Part shown: piece after piece, positions 36,671 through 50,000 of the stretch | Numbering within the stretch: position 1 is the first letter of the stretch | Layout of the letters: each line of letters opens with the position of its first letter | Assembly: GCF_027596085.1 (NCBI RefSeq) | Contig: NC_072450.1 | Coordinates: forward strand, 28,764,947 to 28,828,946 | From: Anoplopoma fimbria | Taxonomy: Eukaryota > Chordata > Actinopteri > Perciformes > Anoplopomatidae | Direction: 5' to 3' | DNA length: 64,000 nt | Program-made: the position numbers and the translations under genes | The notes under the pieces: model-generated | The model's database searches: none | Seen by the model: only the letters and a program-made list of their open reading frames with translations | What the model was told of the DNA's origin: nothing

Positions 36671-36830
36671 GTGTCTTTCTCCTGTGTCTTTCTCCTGTGT
36701 CTTTCTCCCGTGTCTTTCTGAGTTAGACTGACTGATCAGAGGTAAAGAACTCTGAGTGTTGTTGTGACCCGGTGTTCCATAGAATGTCATCTAGACAGCC
36801 TCACGGAATGCAGTTGTGACCCGGTGTTCC
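36671..36830 (-). promoter_or_regulatory. Short direct repeats upstream of the Pim-like gene
   Basis: GTGTCTTTCTCCT is repeated about 3.8 times with a 13-bp period (36671-36720). GTTGTGACCCGGTGTTCC occurs twice (36761-36778 and 36813-36830). TGACATCACA, a CRE-like site, follows at about 36837. They lie 60-230 bp upstream of the start codon, so a promoter or 5' UTR role is possible but inferred. Confidence 0.35.
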
Positions 36831-39800
36831 GCCCAGTGACATCACAATATTGTCAAATGATGCAGAACATAACAATTCTTAATATACAGTTAAACAATAA
36901 TATTGAATACAATATAATAAATAAATACAAATTATAGTTAGATATTGTCAATGCAAGTGACCAAGCACAGCAATGGTCCTTCTTATATACTGTACTGTTC
37001 TATGAATCCTACACAGAGAGCTCTTGGGGGAACTGACCAATTGACAACCCTAACTTTTTTTTTTTTACAGTTATTGTTGCATTAATGCTTCTTTGTGTTA
37101 ACATATATTTTACTCTGCCATACACACTTACTGCATGGATACAAGGGGGCATCAGGGCTCAGTGTTTTTCAGGGTGGCTGATCAACAAGCTCAGAGAACA
37201 GAAAACATATAAATATGTCTACAATCTACAGCATCCAAAGCAGCAGGCCTGCAATAAATTATAATTATATGCAGTTGTGTTTGAATCAGAGTCATAACTT
37301 TGGTCAGTTTAAACCTGTGTTTTATTACTTAAGATTTAAAGAGGCTTTTAGTTTTGTATACACATTCAACTGTTAATTAATTTATCTTCACCCGTCAGTT
37401 GTTTTGTGGAATTATTCAATCTAAATATATCATAAATTAAGAGCACATTTTCATTCTGTCTGTTATCTTGGTTTATATACATAAATTAATCAGACCAGAC
37501 TTCATAGAAGTCCCCTTGGTAATTATTAGTCCTTATGAGTAAATATTCAAAGGAGGGAACGTCTTGTCATAAAAAACGGGCTTTGTCTGATTATTCCAAT
37601 AGCGGTCAAAAAATCTTGAAACTTTTTGTTTGGATTTTTCTTTTGGTACGAGAGCCCTGTTTCCAATAAGTAACAACTGGAGACATTCTGGCAATGCGTT
37701 CACAATCTTCAAAAATGTATATATGGCCTTTAAAAAAATGAAATAAATAACCATTTGATTGATTACCTTTATAGAAGATGTATTTTGTACACTTAGGCTT
37801 GTGCATGCACACGTAGATTTTATTTGGAAATTAATGAAATAACCATTACAGTTTTATTGTACAGAGATGAATGCCTCTACATCGTTCAGTGAGTGGCACA
37901 CCAGCTATTAAGTTTTGTTAACAAATATGGTAGCCATTGGTATTAAAGAATGGATTTAGTCTTACAACAGAAAGGTCAATAACGTGCCAAAAGGAAAGGT
38001 TGCCCTCAAGTACCCAATAGAGAGGTGTAGGAATGAGTCCTAAAAAACAGCTTTTTTTGCACTAAGGGTTACCTCGTCTTGAAGTCAATGGTTGTTTTGA
38101 ATGGGTTTTTGGTTGGATGCCTGAAATAAAGTCTGTGGTTAACACAAGCTTAAGACATTTAAACATTTTGTTCTAGGATATAAAATAAGTCAGTAGATAC
38201 CCCTTTTGTGAATTTTGAAGATTCTTTAAAAAGGTGGTTTCTAACGGTGGCTAAATGAGACTACAAAACCTCATCACACCGACCAGTCTGCCTACAAAGC
38301 CTTGTTGTGTATATATACACTCCTGCGACAGTGGTGTCGTTAGTTTATATCCTTTTAGTTTTTCTTTAACTTCTGGTGATTGCATTTAGGCTACAAAATT
38401 CATGACTTTCAATTGTGAAGATTATCTCGCTGAACAAATTGTTTGAGTATCATTAACTTGTGTTTGCCTCCTAGTTTTTTTTCCTGCACTAATCTAAAAT
38501 CCAATGGAAACATCCCATTGGCTTTTTGTTGAGGGAACCAGTGCAATGCTAACTTCTGGGGTTGGCCTACAAAAATACGTCATCCCTGCACCATATTAGG
38601 AGTTGGCTGTGGCTCAATTGGTAGAGCAAGGATGAGAGAAATGCAGAGGTCAAATGGCGATTGTAATAAACCATAAAGAGACATTTTACCCTAAAATATA
38701 TATTTTTAATCATACCTGTAGTGCTATTTATCAGTGCAGATTGTTTTGCTGTGAGTTGCTGAGATGTAGGCCTTAGAGATGTTCGCCGCTCTCCAATATA
38801 ATGGAACTATATGGCACACAGCTTGTGTTGTTCAAAGCAGCAAAAAAACAACAACATTTGAATAACTTGGCAGCAATGTCTCTTTTGTGAATTCACAACC
38901 AGATTCCTCAAGATACTCTACAGGCCTTGTTGTATGAGCAGTGTCATGTAGTAAAATTGGGTCATCATTTCTGGAAAGAGGCATTGCTGTTGAGTTTTTC
39001 ATTTATTTTTGTCATTATGGTGAAAGGAAAAATGAGAATTTTTTGGGCTGAACCTTCCCTTTACTTTTTCAGTACCTGATGAATGGTTGAAGTCCTCAAA
39101 TGTAAGTAAAAGCCATGTTCAGAGCAGGAATGTTGAGGTTATAATTAGCCTTTATTTGTTACACAGCTTGTGCATGAGACAAAGATACAACCATAGGAAA
39201 ATGTCATCTGAAGGGAAAGAATATTGTTATTATCAATTAAATATGCATATGTTGTTAAACAAAAAGAGATGGAGTCCGTGTCCTCCTCCTTCGAAATGAC
39301 TGACAGACTGCCACTATACCCCTATAATAGTGCTGACAGTGTTTGATACTTTAATTTCGGACTCTTTTTATCCATCTCCTCTTTTCTTTTCATTAAAAAT
39401 GCATCAGCTGTAATTTGATGCTTTTGACCCAGATCCCCCAGGACCCCAATGCATTGGTATTAAAAACTAATACTTAGAAAGCACTTACAAGCAATTTAAC
39501 CAGAAAACAATGACGTGAAGTCAATTGGAACAAACTGATTGGCAAAGTCATGAAAAATTGGAATGGAAGAATAAAGCACATGTGACATATGACAACAGCT
39601 ATACTTTTATTAGGGTAAAAATGAAGTAGCACACTCTTTTTTTTTCCAAGTATATCCTCTGTGTTGGTCACCCTTAATGACTAATCCTATGTAACTAATC
39701 CAACATTTCATGTCGGCTTTACTTCAATGAAAATACAAAACATTTCTATTAAGCAGCTTTATTACTGTTCCCATTACTATTTACAGTTACATCCATGCAC

Positions 39801-39985
39801 ACATTCTTGGGTTATACGATACTTGATATTCATTCTGACTTGTCTTTTTCTTTAATAATAGAATTCCTGATTCAAGTTTGTTCTCTTTGTCCTTTATTTT
39901 TCTTTCCTGCCTCACTAGATATCCTCCAGTACAGCATGTAAACGCAATACAAGCACACCTGGTGTCTCCTCTCCTGTATACACCC

Positions 39986-40037
<52 letters not shown>

Positions 40038-40059
40038 GACACCTGTCTCTCATGCAGAA
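36831..40059. other. Intergenic DNA between the Pim-like gene and dpy19l3
   Basis: AT-rich, with no coding exon recognised. It contains a SINE head fragment at 38605-38630 and a (CA)n run at about 39989-40034. Confidence 0.5.
38605..38630 (+). repeat. SINE tRNA-like head fragment
   Basis: TTGGCTGTGGCTCAATTGGT followed by AGAGCA matches a tRNA A-box region and the head of the SINE at 15063. It stops after the A box. Confidence 0.5.
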
Positions 40060-40203
40060 CTCCTGCCTTTCACAAAAGCTTTTATTTTGAAGGCACGCTC
40101 TCTCGTGTTCCGGTATTGTCCCTTTGCGGTATGATGACACTGAAGCTGACCGATGAGAGGAAAATGAAGGAGCGAGGGAGATAGAGAGACGGCGAGAAGC
40201 TGT

Positions 40204-40266
<63 letters not shown>

Positions 40267-40690
40267 GGGTGGAGGTGGAGGTGGAGGAGAGCCGTCGGAC
40301 CATCCTACCAGCCGCTGCTGTGGAGGAGGGTGAGGCATATATTCGTCTTTGTTGCTGTCAAGACATAAAGAGAAACCTGGCGTCCATAACAGTAGCGCAC
40401 GCAGGCCTGTCCCCCCCCCCCATCACCCCCATCACCCCCCCAGTGCGTCCGCGAGTCCGTGCGTCAGTGGAGCAAAACACTCTCTCTCCATCCGGCGCGT
40501 TGTTTCATCTTTGGCTCGCGCCTCAGTGGGTGCACGCGCCGTTTGTGTGTTGAGGACACGTGTGTGTGTGTGTGTGTGTGTGTGTCATCACTGTGCATGC
40601 GTTAATCATATCTGTCTGTGTGTGTGTGTGTGTGTGTGTGTACTCAGACTACACCCCCCCCCCCAGTCTGTCTGGCTGTAGTGTGACGAC
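40060..40690 (+). promoter_or_regulatory. dpy19l3: Candidate promoter and 5' UTR of dpy19l3
   Basis: This is a GC- and CpG-richer zone directly upstream of the ATG at 40691. It includes a (GA)n tract (about 40206-40260), C runs near 40411-40442, and two (GT)n tracts (about 40558-40583 and 40615-40641). No TATA box is evident. The promoter role is inferred from position. Confidence 0.45.
40206..40260. repeat. (GA)n microsatellite
   Basis: About 27 perfect GA units in the presumed dpy19l3 5' region. Confidence 0.95.
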
Positions 40691-40816
40691 ATGACAGCCC
40701 TGCGTCAGAGGAAGGGCAGCAAGGGGAAAGAGCCCCCCCCCCCCTGGGTGGTGCAGAGTTCCAGTCCCAGCAGTCCAACTGTTGCACCGACCACCATCCG
40801 GAGAAGATCCTGCACG
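40691..40816 (+). CDS. dpy19l3: dpy19l3 candidate exon 1 (phase conflict)
   Basis: The ATG at 40691 gives [14 protein letters not shown], similar to the human DPY19L3 start (an I/L-RQR motif). A good donor, CACG/GTGAGT, follows 40816. The exon ends in phase 0, but the next exon (41867) needs phase 1. A run of twelve C at 40733-40744 is the likely place for a one-base length error or polymorphism. The last third of the exon is open in both frames. Confidence 0.6.
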
Positions 40817-43800
40817 GTGAGTGCAAGCCCACTGAGGGGGGGGGGTCTGGTGGGTTTTATTGTTTTATTGTTTTATTATCATGCACTCTTCTAGGTTGCA
40901 GCCTGCGGCCCCCTCAACATTCTGTGCACCTGAAAGCGCCCCCCCCCAAGACACACACCTGTCATGTTAAAATGCTTCCATCATAAATGTGTTGTACTCA
41001 GATCCAGAAGTGTCTTGAAAGTTGCATTCTCTCTACTGACCAGCAGGGGGCGACTCCTCTGGTTGTATCAAAGTCTATGAGAAAATGACTCTACTTCTCT
41101 CTTGATTTATTCCCTCAGTAAACATTGTGAACACGAGTTTATGGTCTCGACCTCTAGTTTCAAGTCTTCTTCAATACATCATGATGTTCATTTAGTAAAT
41201 ATGCCATAAATAGACCATAAAGCAGAGTATGCTGTAGGGCGGGGCTACACAGTGATTGACTGGTTGCTGCAGCTTCCAGAGTCGCAATATGGTAACTTGC
41301 GTTCATTGATTGCGAAAAAAACAACATGTACTCCACTCCAACGTACTCCAAGATGGCGACGGCGCAGTTGTCGAACTCAAGGCTTCAAAAACGGCAGTCC
41401 ACAAACCAATGTGCGACGTCCCGATGGCTGCATCCACTTGTTATATACAGTCTATGGCTTTACTATTTTGGTCAGTTTTCATAAGAACAAAGAGGTGCAA
41501 CACTGGAAACGCCCTCTAGGAGGCACTGAAAATGTGCACGGTTATCCTCATCATGAACCGATGTGGTGCCCCCACCCTCTTCCATACGACGGCCGGCTTT
41601 TCACTCCGATCGCAGTGCTGCCGTGACAGAAACATTTTTGCTTTCTGAAATTGTCGGACTGTTTAGGCGTAACCCCGGCCCTGAGCCAGCTTCCACAATA
41701 CCAGGACCCTGAAACAGAAGCAGCTAAATGGAATTGAGCCTTCATTCGTTTCAATCTTTTCACCTTAGCTTTTCCTACTGTGTCATCTACAAAGTGTCCT
41801 CTGTGCAAAAGCCCTGTATGGAAGTCATGAATCATGCAACTTACTGACACGCTTATGTCCCTGCAGGTGATTGGTCATGGGGGGCAATAATCTGGACGTC
41901 GGTGGGCTGGTCTGTGTCTGTCGGTCTGGGCCTGCTGTGCTGCATCTACATGGCCACGCTGCATGAGAACGACCTGTGGTTCTCCAACATTAAGGTAAAG
42001 GCTCTACACGGTCACTATCTTTAGCTCAAGTCATTTTTTCCCCCTGAACACGTTTCTGCGTAAATTCTACATATCAATGATTTAAACTTAATTTATAATC
42101 ATCTTGAGTAATCAGTGCATAGTTTTTAATATAACCAATACAGTCAATTAAATCTAAATATATTTTTTTCTAAGGATAAACAAACTCAAGCATTGATGAA
42201 GAACTCTTCACTCTATTTTAGATGTTGCTAACATTATCTTTAATTTCATGCACAGCTAAAACAACTCAAACTAAAACACATCTCTGTGTTGTATGTTAAA
42301 CCAATCCATAAACATGGACAATGTAGAATTTTAAGAAACGGGGGCAAAAAATAATCAACAAAATAAACGGCATCTGAATTCATATATACATATACACTGA
42401 CAAAACAGTCACCATAAGTATGGGTCAAATGGTATAATGTTGGAAGCTTGAATGAAAAATAAATCAGAAATATAATTCTTTTTTAAATTCTTTATTCTTT
42501 TATACATAGATATTTATACATAAAACCACTCAATTAAAGCCCAAAGAGCAATATAGAATGGGCTTAAAATAGGAGTTTAAATATAACAGCTGTGTACAAT
42601 TTCACACTTTGTGCGTAAACGTGTGCATGGAGAAAATATTCAATAAAGAAGTCTGAAACTGGAACAGGTCATTTGCTCTCTAGCAACCAGAATTCAAACT
42701 TCAACACTTTTACTTTTAGGTGCGTTGGCCAAACCACGAACATTTAAGCAAACCAAAGTTGAGTTAAGCTTTTAAGCGGTTGAAAAACTATTAGTTCTCA
42801 ATTTCAAATTCTTTATTAAAAGAAATAATCATAAATAAGCCATAATCTTTTTATAGGTCACAATTGTTTCCCCTGGCGGTCTTGGGACAGAGTCAAAATC
42901 AATACTTACTTTACAGACTTGGCGCTTTCAAATGTGTAATTGTCGAGCTCTGCTGTAGATAAACATTGTGTAGCACTGAGAGTGTCGGCCTACTTAAAAG
43001 TCTCATTTCACGCCAGAAGTTTGCTCTTGAGGGACCAGACTTAGTTTGACAGCTGTGAAGCATCCAGTTCCAAGGGAAGTTTTTTTTGGGAATACCTCAA
43101 ATGTATACTTCTGCTGCCTGAGATGATCGAGATTCAGCGCGTAGCTCGAGCCAATGAGGACGGAGCCGGCCTTGGATATACCTCCAAGCCCTGTGACGAC
43201 TACCACGTCCTCGGTAACAAGTCTGATGTCCTTTGAGCTGTCACTTGTGGAAGCTCCAGTCTTTTTGATCGCAGTAATTGCCACTATTGGCTGTTCAATT
43301 TTCCTCCAAGTTGTCAGTGTGTCCTGCCACATGAATTTGTAATCGGTGTCGTAGAGCGAAACTGTCAAAAAGAAATATGGTAGGCATATCACATCACCAG
43401 AAGATACATTTTTAATAAAGGGCCTCTGTGTCAGCCGTGTCGATGTACGGGTGGGTGACAAATTAAAGCAACATCTCTAGTTTATTTAGAGCCCCTGTTC
43501 ACCGTTACGGTCTCAAAGGGCTTGACAGCCCACAGTTTATAGAAAACAAAACTGACCTGAACCTTCATAAAAACCAGAAAGGGTCAGAAACCCTATTGGA
43601 AGTTTCTTCATTTCCTGGATCAGTTTCCCTGTTTCTTCTTTGTCAGTGACCAAGGAGCTTTTCCAGCGACTAGTTTTGCTGTTTTTAATCCGGAACCGAG
43701 CCATTAAAGGGCAGTTAACCAGTTATGGTGGTTGAGCAGTTAAGTCAGTGAAGAAACATTGACCATTTCCAGTCCAGTGTGCTGTTTTTCCCCCAGTGCA

Positions 43801-46756
43801 GTGATCAGACACAGCCAAAAAATGAACTTCAGCTGACATGACAGTTAAGGTGGTCTAATGGTGGATTTAAGTACAGAAAAGATCCCACGTCTTGTAAAAT
43901 CCTAGATTAGTGTCATGTTGTGTTGCATTCAGGGGCCTATAATCTGCTGTAGCTTTATGCTGCTGATGTTTTTTCATGAACGTGTTGACTAGATGGAACA
44001 AGTGTTAGTTTTGGAACAGACAGTTTTAAGTAAATGGGGTCTAGTCCACAATTAGAGGAGCAAACAAACATTACATTAAGTCTAGTTAGGCAGCAGAGAT
44101 CACTCTTTGAAGAAGGATGTTTTTTTGAAATAACTGAGACTCTGTAATATTTGCCCTTTGAATAGATAGATTTAAATTGCCAGACTTTTTTTTTTAAGGG
44201 GAATTTTGTGACTTTATCTTTATACCAGAAGGAGTAAATGATGTGTTGCTGTTTTATCTGTTTGTTAATGTTAAAAAATATTTATGGCGAATTATGATGT
44301 GCTGGCTTGTTACAATTCTTGTTTCTACTGATGTACCATAATGCATGTGTAGATGTCTCAGTGGTTTAGTAAGAACCGTTGACTGTTTATAAGATATGTA
44401 CGTTGTCGTCGTGACGGATTTGAAGCCTCGAGTTCGGCACCTTGGATTTCGGCCGTTGCCATCTTTTTTATTTGCAACCATTGAACGGAAGTGACCATAT
44501 TTGGACTGAAGAGGAGTGACGTAGAGATGCCGTATCTGGTAGTGGTAGCAGCCTGTCAATCACAAGGTAGCCCCGCCCTAAAGCATACCCTGCTTTATGG
44601 TGTATTTGACTTTAAAAGCACTACAATTTACTAAATGAACATCATGCTGTATTGAAGAGGACTTGAATCTAAAGATTGAGACCATAAACTCATGTTTACA
44701 ATGTTTACTGAGGTAATAAATCAAGAGAGAAGTTGGGTCATTTTCTCAGAGACTTCTGATACAATAAGACGTCTTTTTGCAACCAGAAGAGTCGCCCCCT
44801 GCTGGCCAGTAGACAGAATGCAAGTCTTAAGGTGCTTCCACATCGGCTTCACTTTTCAGAACTTTAGATTGCCGTCTGGTTAAAAACTTACTGTCTATAT
44901 GTGTCACTGACAATATGACACCAACTATTTGAGTTTGTGCCAGCCCTGGGAATGTTGAAAACACACGGACCCTTTTAATGTCTTTATGCAGCAGTTGTTA
45001 GGAAGCAGCAGAGATGGCCAGAGTGATGGAGGACTCCAGTATTTTGACACTTTTATATAAAGGTCATCTGAGGATTTGACATCCATGTGTAAGATTCATC
45101 AAGCACATCACAGATGTTGGTATTTACAGATGGAAAATGTCTCTCCACGCACATTTTTTGCTCATCTTCAGAGGAATCGAGCTCCAACACAAGTGCCGAT
45201 CAGACACATCCCCTCATCCAGTGTTCTCCGTTAAAAACACGTCGTAAACACGTCATGCCCGAAACTTTGTTTTTCCATGAGCTGCAGCGGATTGATTCTG
45301 AGCCTTTTTAATGGAAGCCCTGAAACGCCAAAACAACTGCTGGTTACACAGACCTTTTTTAGAGTCTGTTCCGTGTGTTATGGCAACAGAACATCTGCCA
45401 GATATGATGTCATTTTTTTTAAATCCCTCTTTCCGAAGCTTCACCGTCACTGTGGTTCAGTCCGAGATACACAGAGCAGGCTTCTATCTATCCGGTTGAC
45501 ACGGCAGAGCAGATCGCCCTGTCAGAGTCCTAACTGGGGCAACATGTAAATGAAAAGTGTTCTTCTACATCTTTTTGTTTGGCCCAATTTAGCGGTGCAG
45601 TAATAGTCATTTGTTGAGGTAGATGAAGGAGTATTTCGGGGAAGGGAATGCAGGTCACATGGCGTGGCTTGGTTTATATTCATGTTGTGTGGTTAGCAGG
45701 CCTGTACTGAATTTAAGATTATATTTTGATTTTCAAATTAAGCTGTGCATCTTATCATGTTCTATGACTTCATCACCCTAAAAAAACAAAAAAAATCAAC
45801 AACAAAATCCTTAATGTCATCTGTTTTCGTGTAATTTGTTAAAATATTGCAGCACGCACCTCCTCTGCTCTCTGTGTCGGAGCTGAGCTTCTCCAACGAC
45901 GCACACACATAGTCACAGGTTTTTTGGTTTTTTCTTTTTTCTTTTGGACTGTTTTTGAACCTGTACCGAAAAAACCTTACCTTCACTTCACTTGTCTCTC
46001 CTCCGCTCCGCTCCGTGTTTATGTGGGAGAGGCTAAGCCCCCGCACTCTGTGAAACTCCAGAGCAGAGGGTATTAATGATCGTGTCAGATTTTAGCAGCG
46101 GCACTCGGCTCCACCGCCGCAGAATGAATGTAGGGGGAACACTGATTAGTGCAGCCTGATCTGTATCTGCAACTCTGCAGAAGTACAGGGTTTAAACAGA
46201 ATAAATAAACATGCAAAAAAAGGTTTGCATGTTTGATCAAAACTAGTGACCCTAGCAGAGTTCCATCTCAGCATATTGGTTCAGATTTTGTGGAAACATT
46301 ATCCTAAACAGGGGATGGACTTTCCATTTTGAGCAGGACAGAAGAGAGATTGGGGAGACAGACCCTCCTAAAAAAATCTACGACTATGAGAATTCGTCTC
46401 ATCTGTCGGCAGTAACTCACAGCACCAGAAAGGTGCTTCATCTGTTTCTCATGCAAATTGGCGGCTCGTCTTGACCCACATAGAGGCATTCTTCACAGGA
46501 TCATCCGTGAGCTTCTGTCGCAGAGAGACGGAGCAGCGCGTCAAAGTTAATTGAGCGAATTCTGTACGGACTCAGTTTTGTGGTCCTGTGCGTGTTTTTT
46601 GGGGGTTTTTCTTCTGTCCGGATGTTCGTGAAGGGAAGAGGCAGACAGATGCTTTCATTCATAATAAATGCAAGTCACTTTACAGGCCTGGCGAACATTT
46701 CCCTGAAATGTTCCCACATAAGTGGGCTCCTGGCTGACATCATCGCACATTGCACG

Positions 46757-46816
<60 letters not shown>

Positions 46817-47002
46817 TGTGAGTGTGTGTGTGTGTCTAGTGTTTCCTTCTGGTAATGCTATCAGAGACTCTGTCTTAGACTACTTTCACACAGAGACGGT
46901 TAAATTTGAAAATGCTGTTTACATGTGAAAATAGTGCGGGCGAATACATATACTGCTGTAGTGTACACTTAAACTTATACTTTAATGACTTAGATCCTTC
47001 AC

Positions 47003-47085
<83 letters not shown>

Positions 47086-50000
47086 CACATATATAATATA
47101 CACATATGAACACATGGAACTAAAGCTGTTATTTTGCTATCTTCAAAGCCATCGGACGGGAACCGCGGGGTGGTGGTCGACGGGGTGTACCGCCTCCACC
47201 CACCAGTCGGCAGCAGAGCGTGCGTCGACATCCGGCGTAATCACCGGGATGCAACACACCCGGCCGGGAGAGGGAGAGCCGGCTTAAAAGACGGTCACGG
47301 ACACACACCAGGGAAGAGAGATGGAGAAGGAGCTACAACCAGAGAGATCGAGAGAAGAGAGACAACGGACGAATCGAGAGAAGAGAGACTACGGACGAAT
47401 CGAGAGGAGAGAGACCCGCGGAGACCCCCGCCGATAGTGTTTACGTACCCTGTAACGTGTGTGAATAAACGCCGACTACGGCTTACCTTGGACCCTGAGT
47501 TTGGTGATTTCCGTGTGCGACCGAAACATCCGCAACCCGGGTTGCCACATATGGTGGAGAAGGCGGGCAGCTCGGCGCCACTACCTCACACGGTAACGTA
47601 CCCACTCAAAAAAATCCAGCATGCAGAACCCTGACGGCGCCGCCGCTCCCACGGGGGCTCAGAGACAACAAATCCTGGCGCAGGCGGCCGCGTCACAGCG
47701 GGAGACGGCGGAAAGTCTCGCGCTGCTCCGCGAAGCGGTGGTCCGACTCACGCAGCTTGCCGTCCGCGACACGCCCCCAGCCGCGCCGACAGCCGCTCCG
47801 ACCAGCCGGCTCACTAAGCTCGGACCGGATGACGATGTCGAGGCGTACCTGGAGGTATTTGAGAGGACCGCCCGGAGGGAGAGCTGGCCGGCTGAACAGT
47901 GGGCCCACATCATCTCGCCCTTCCTCACCGGACCCGCACAACAGGCAAGCCAGGATTTACCACCCGAGGACGCCGACCAATATCCGGTGCTCAAGCAGGC
48001 CATAATGGCCTACTACGGGCACAACCTCGCCGCCCGCGCCCAACGATTCCACGACTGGCGGTTCGACATCCATGGAGCGGTGCGGACCCAGATCGCCCAG
48101 CATGGTCGGCTAGTGAGGAGGTGGCTGGCCACGGGTGAGGGACCCTGCCCGGTGGATCGGGTACTCATCGACAACACCGTCCGCCAGCTGCCGGCCGACG
48201 CCCGGAGGGTCCTAGCCCACCACCATCCCGAGACGGTAGACGACCTGATCCGGCAATTGGAGAACTGGCAGGTGGCCCAGCAACTCAGCGCCAGTCCCCG
48301 GACCAACCTGCGGCCGACCGAGACCCGACGAGACCGGAGGGGGCCCCTGACGGCGTCGCGGACACCACCCCGGAGCCGCCGGTCGTGTCCCGGGAGGCTC
48401 GAGACACGAGACGGTGCTACGCCTGCGGTCAGCCGGGACATCTGGCACGAGACTGTCCCGGGGACAGAGACGTGTCAATGCCATCGGCCTATGCGGTCGG
48501 AGGCACGCACCGGCCCTGTATGCTGGCCACCTGTTGGACACAGGGGGTAGCCGGGTCCCCGACTGTTCCAGCACGGGTTATGACCCAGGACACACAGGCC
48601 CTCCTGGACACGGGTAGTGCAGTGACCCTCCTTCGTCCCGAACTAGCTGGGGGAAGGGGGGAGCCTATGGAGGTGGCCTGTGTACACGGGGATACCCGGA
48701 CCTACGAGTCTTGCCATGTGGTTATCCGGACCCCCTACGGGGTGTTCACGGCCCGGGCGGGGATCGTACCCCACCTACCGGTACCCCTCCTCATCGGGAG
48801 GGATTGCCCGATTTTCCACAGACTCTGGGATCCGGAGCGGGAAAATCGGGCCAGGAGAGGGCCGGCTCCCCGAGCAGGGAGGAAGGCGCGGCCGGCGTAT
48901 GGTGCCACCCGGATTCCGGCGACCCAGGAGGAGGCATCGGCAGAGGACACCGGGCCGGAAGGGGACGGACCCTCGCCACCGGGGACACCAACCCACTCGG
49001 GAGGCGGCGCTTCTGGACCACCGCGGCCCGGACCCGACACCTCGGATACCCTGACGGCGCCAGACCTGAACGACCCACCCGAGGACGCCGAGAGTTCCCC
49101 TCTCACCGAGTTTTCGGACTTCCTGCCGGAGGGGGGGGTAGGAACCTCTCGACCGGGTCAGTTCGCTAGCGCCCAGCTGCAGGACGACGCCCTCAAGCAC
49201 GCCTGGAGCCATGTCCTCGCACACGACGGACAGCCCCGGACTCGGTGAGTTGCCTACCACACCCACACTTTAGCACCAGGGGGCCCTACTATACCGGGTG
49301 GTGGAACGGACGGGGCGGTGACCGAACAATTAGTGATCCCTCGACCATATGTCAGCAAGGTGCTGTATATGGCCCACACGCACCTCCTGGGAGCCCACTT
49401 GGGCATGGACAAAACCCGGGATCGGGTCTTGGCGAGGTTTTACTGGCCGGGGTGAAAAGGGACGTAGAGCGCTACTGCCAAACGTGCCCGGTGTGTCAGC
49501 GGGTAGCTCCTCGCCCCTCGGCTAGGAATCCGCTCATCCCCATGCCCATCATAGAGACGCCCTTTGATAGGATAGCTCTGGACATTGTGGGACCCCTCCC
49601 CAAGACCAGCAGGGGACACCGGTACATCCTGGTGTTGGTGGACTATGCAACCCGGTACCCAGAAGCCTTACCCCTGCGCGCGGCCACGGCTAAGGCGGTA
49701 GCGAGAGAGCTTATGCTTCTGTTTAGCCGGGTGGGGATAGCACGGGAAGTACTGACGGACCAGGGGTCGTGCTTTATGTCTCGGGTCCTAAAAGAACTGC
49801 TTAGACTTCTCCAGGTCAAACAGCTCCGGACATCGGTGTATCACCCCCAGACGGACGGCCTGGTGGAACGATTTAACAAAACTCTAAAACAGATGCTGAA
49901 GAAGGCCATGGACACAGACGGGAAGAACTGGGACCAGCTGTTGCCCCATGTTCTGTTCGCGGTGCGGGAGGTACCCCAGGCCTCTACGGGCTTCTCCCCG

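Noticed and set aside
37533..37812. Two overlapping minus-strand ORFs of about 70 codons
   Set aside because: No splice context, homology or composition bias; chance ORFs in AT-rich DNA.
45762..46046. 94-codon minus-strand ORF near a CpG-richer patch
   Set aside because: No recognised domain and no in-phase junction to the antisense gene at 43704 that I could establish.
46722..47109. ORFs of repeated Cys-Val or His-Thr
   Set aside because: They read through (GT)n/(CA)n microsatellites, as do similar ORFs at 2561, 40349, 53043, 53321, 56349 and 60262.
47860..48290. Host SCAN-domain gene
   Set aside because: The SCAN-like segment lies in Gag between LTRs and is followed by a zinc knuckle, protease and pol; it is the retroelement itself.
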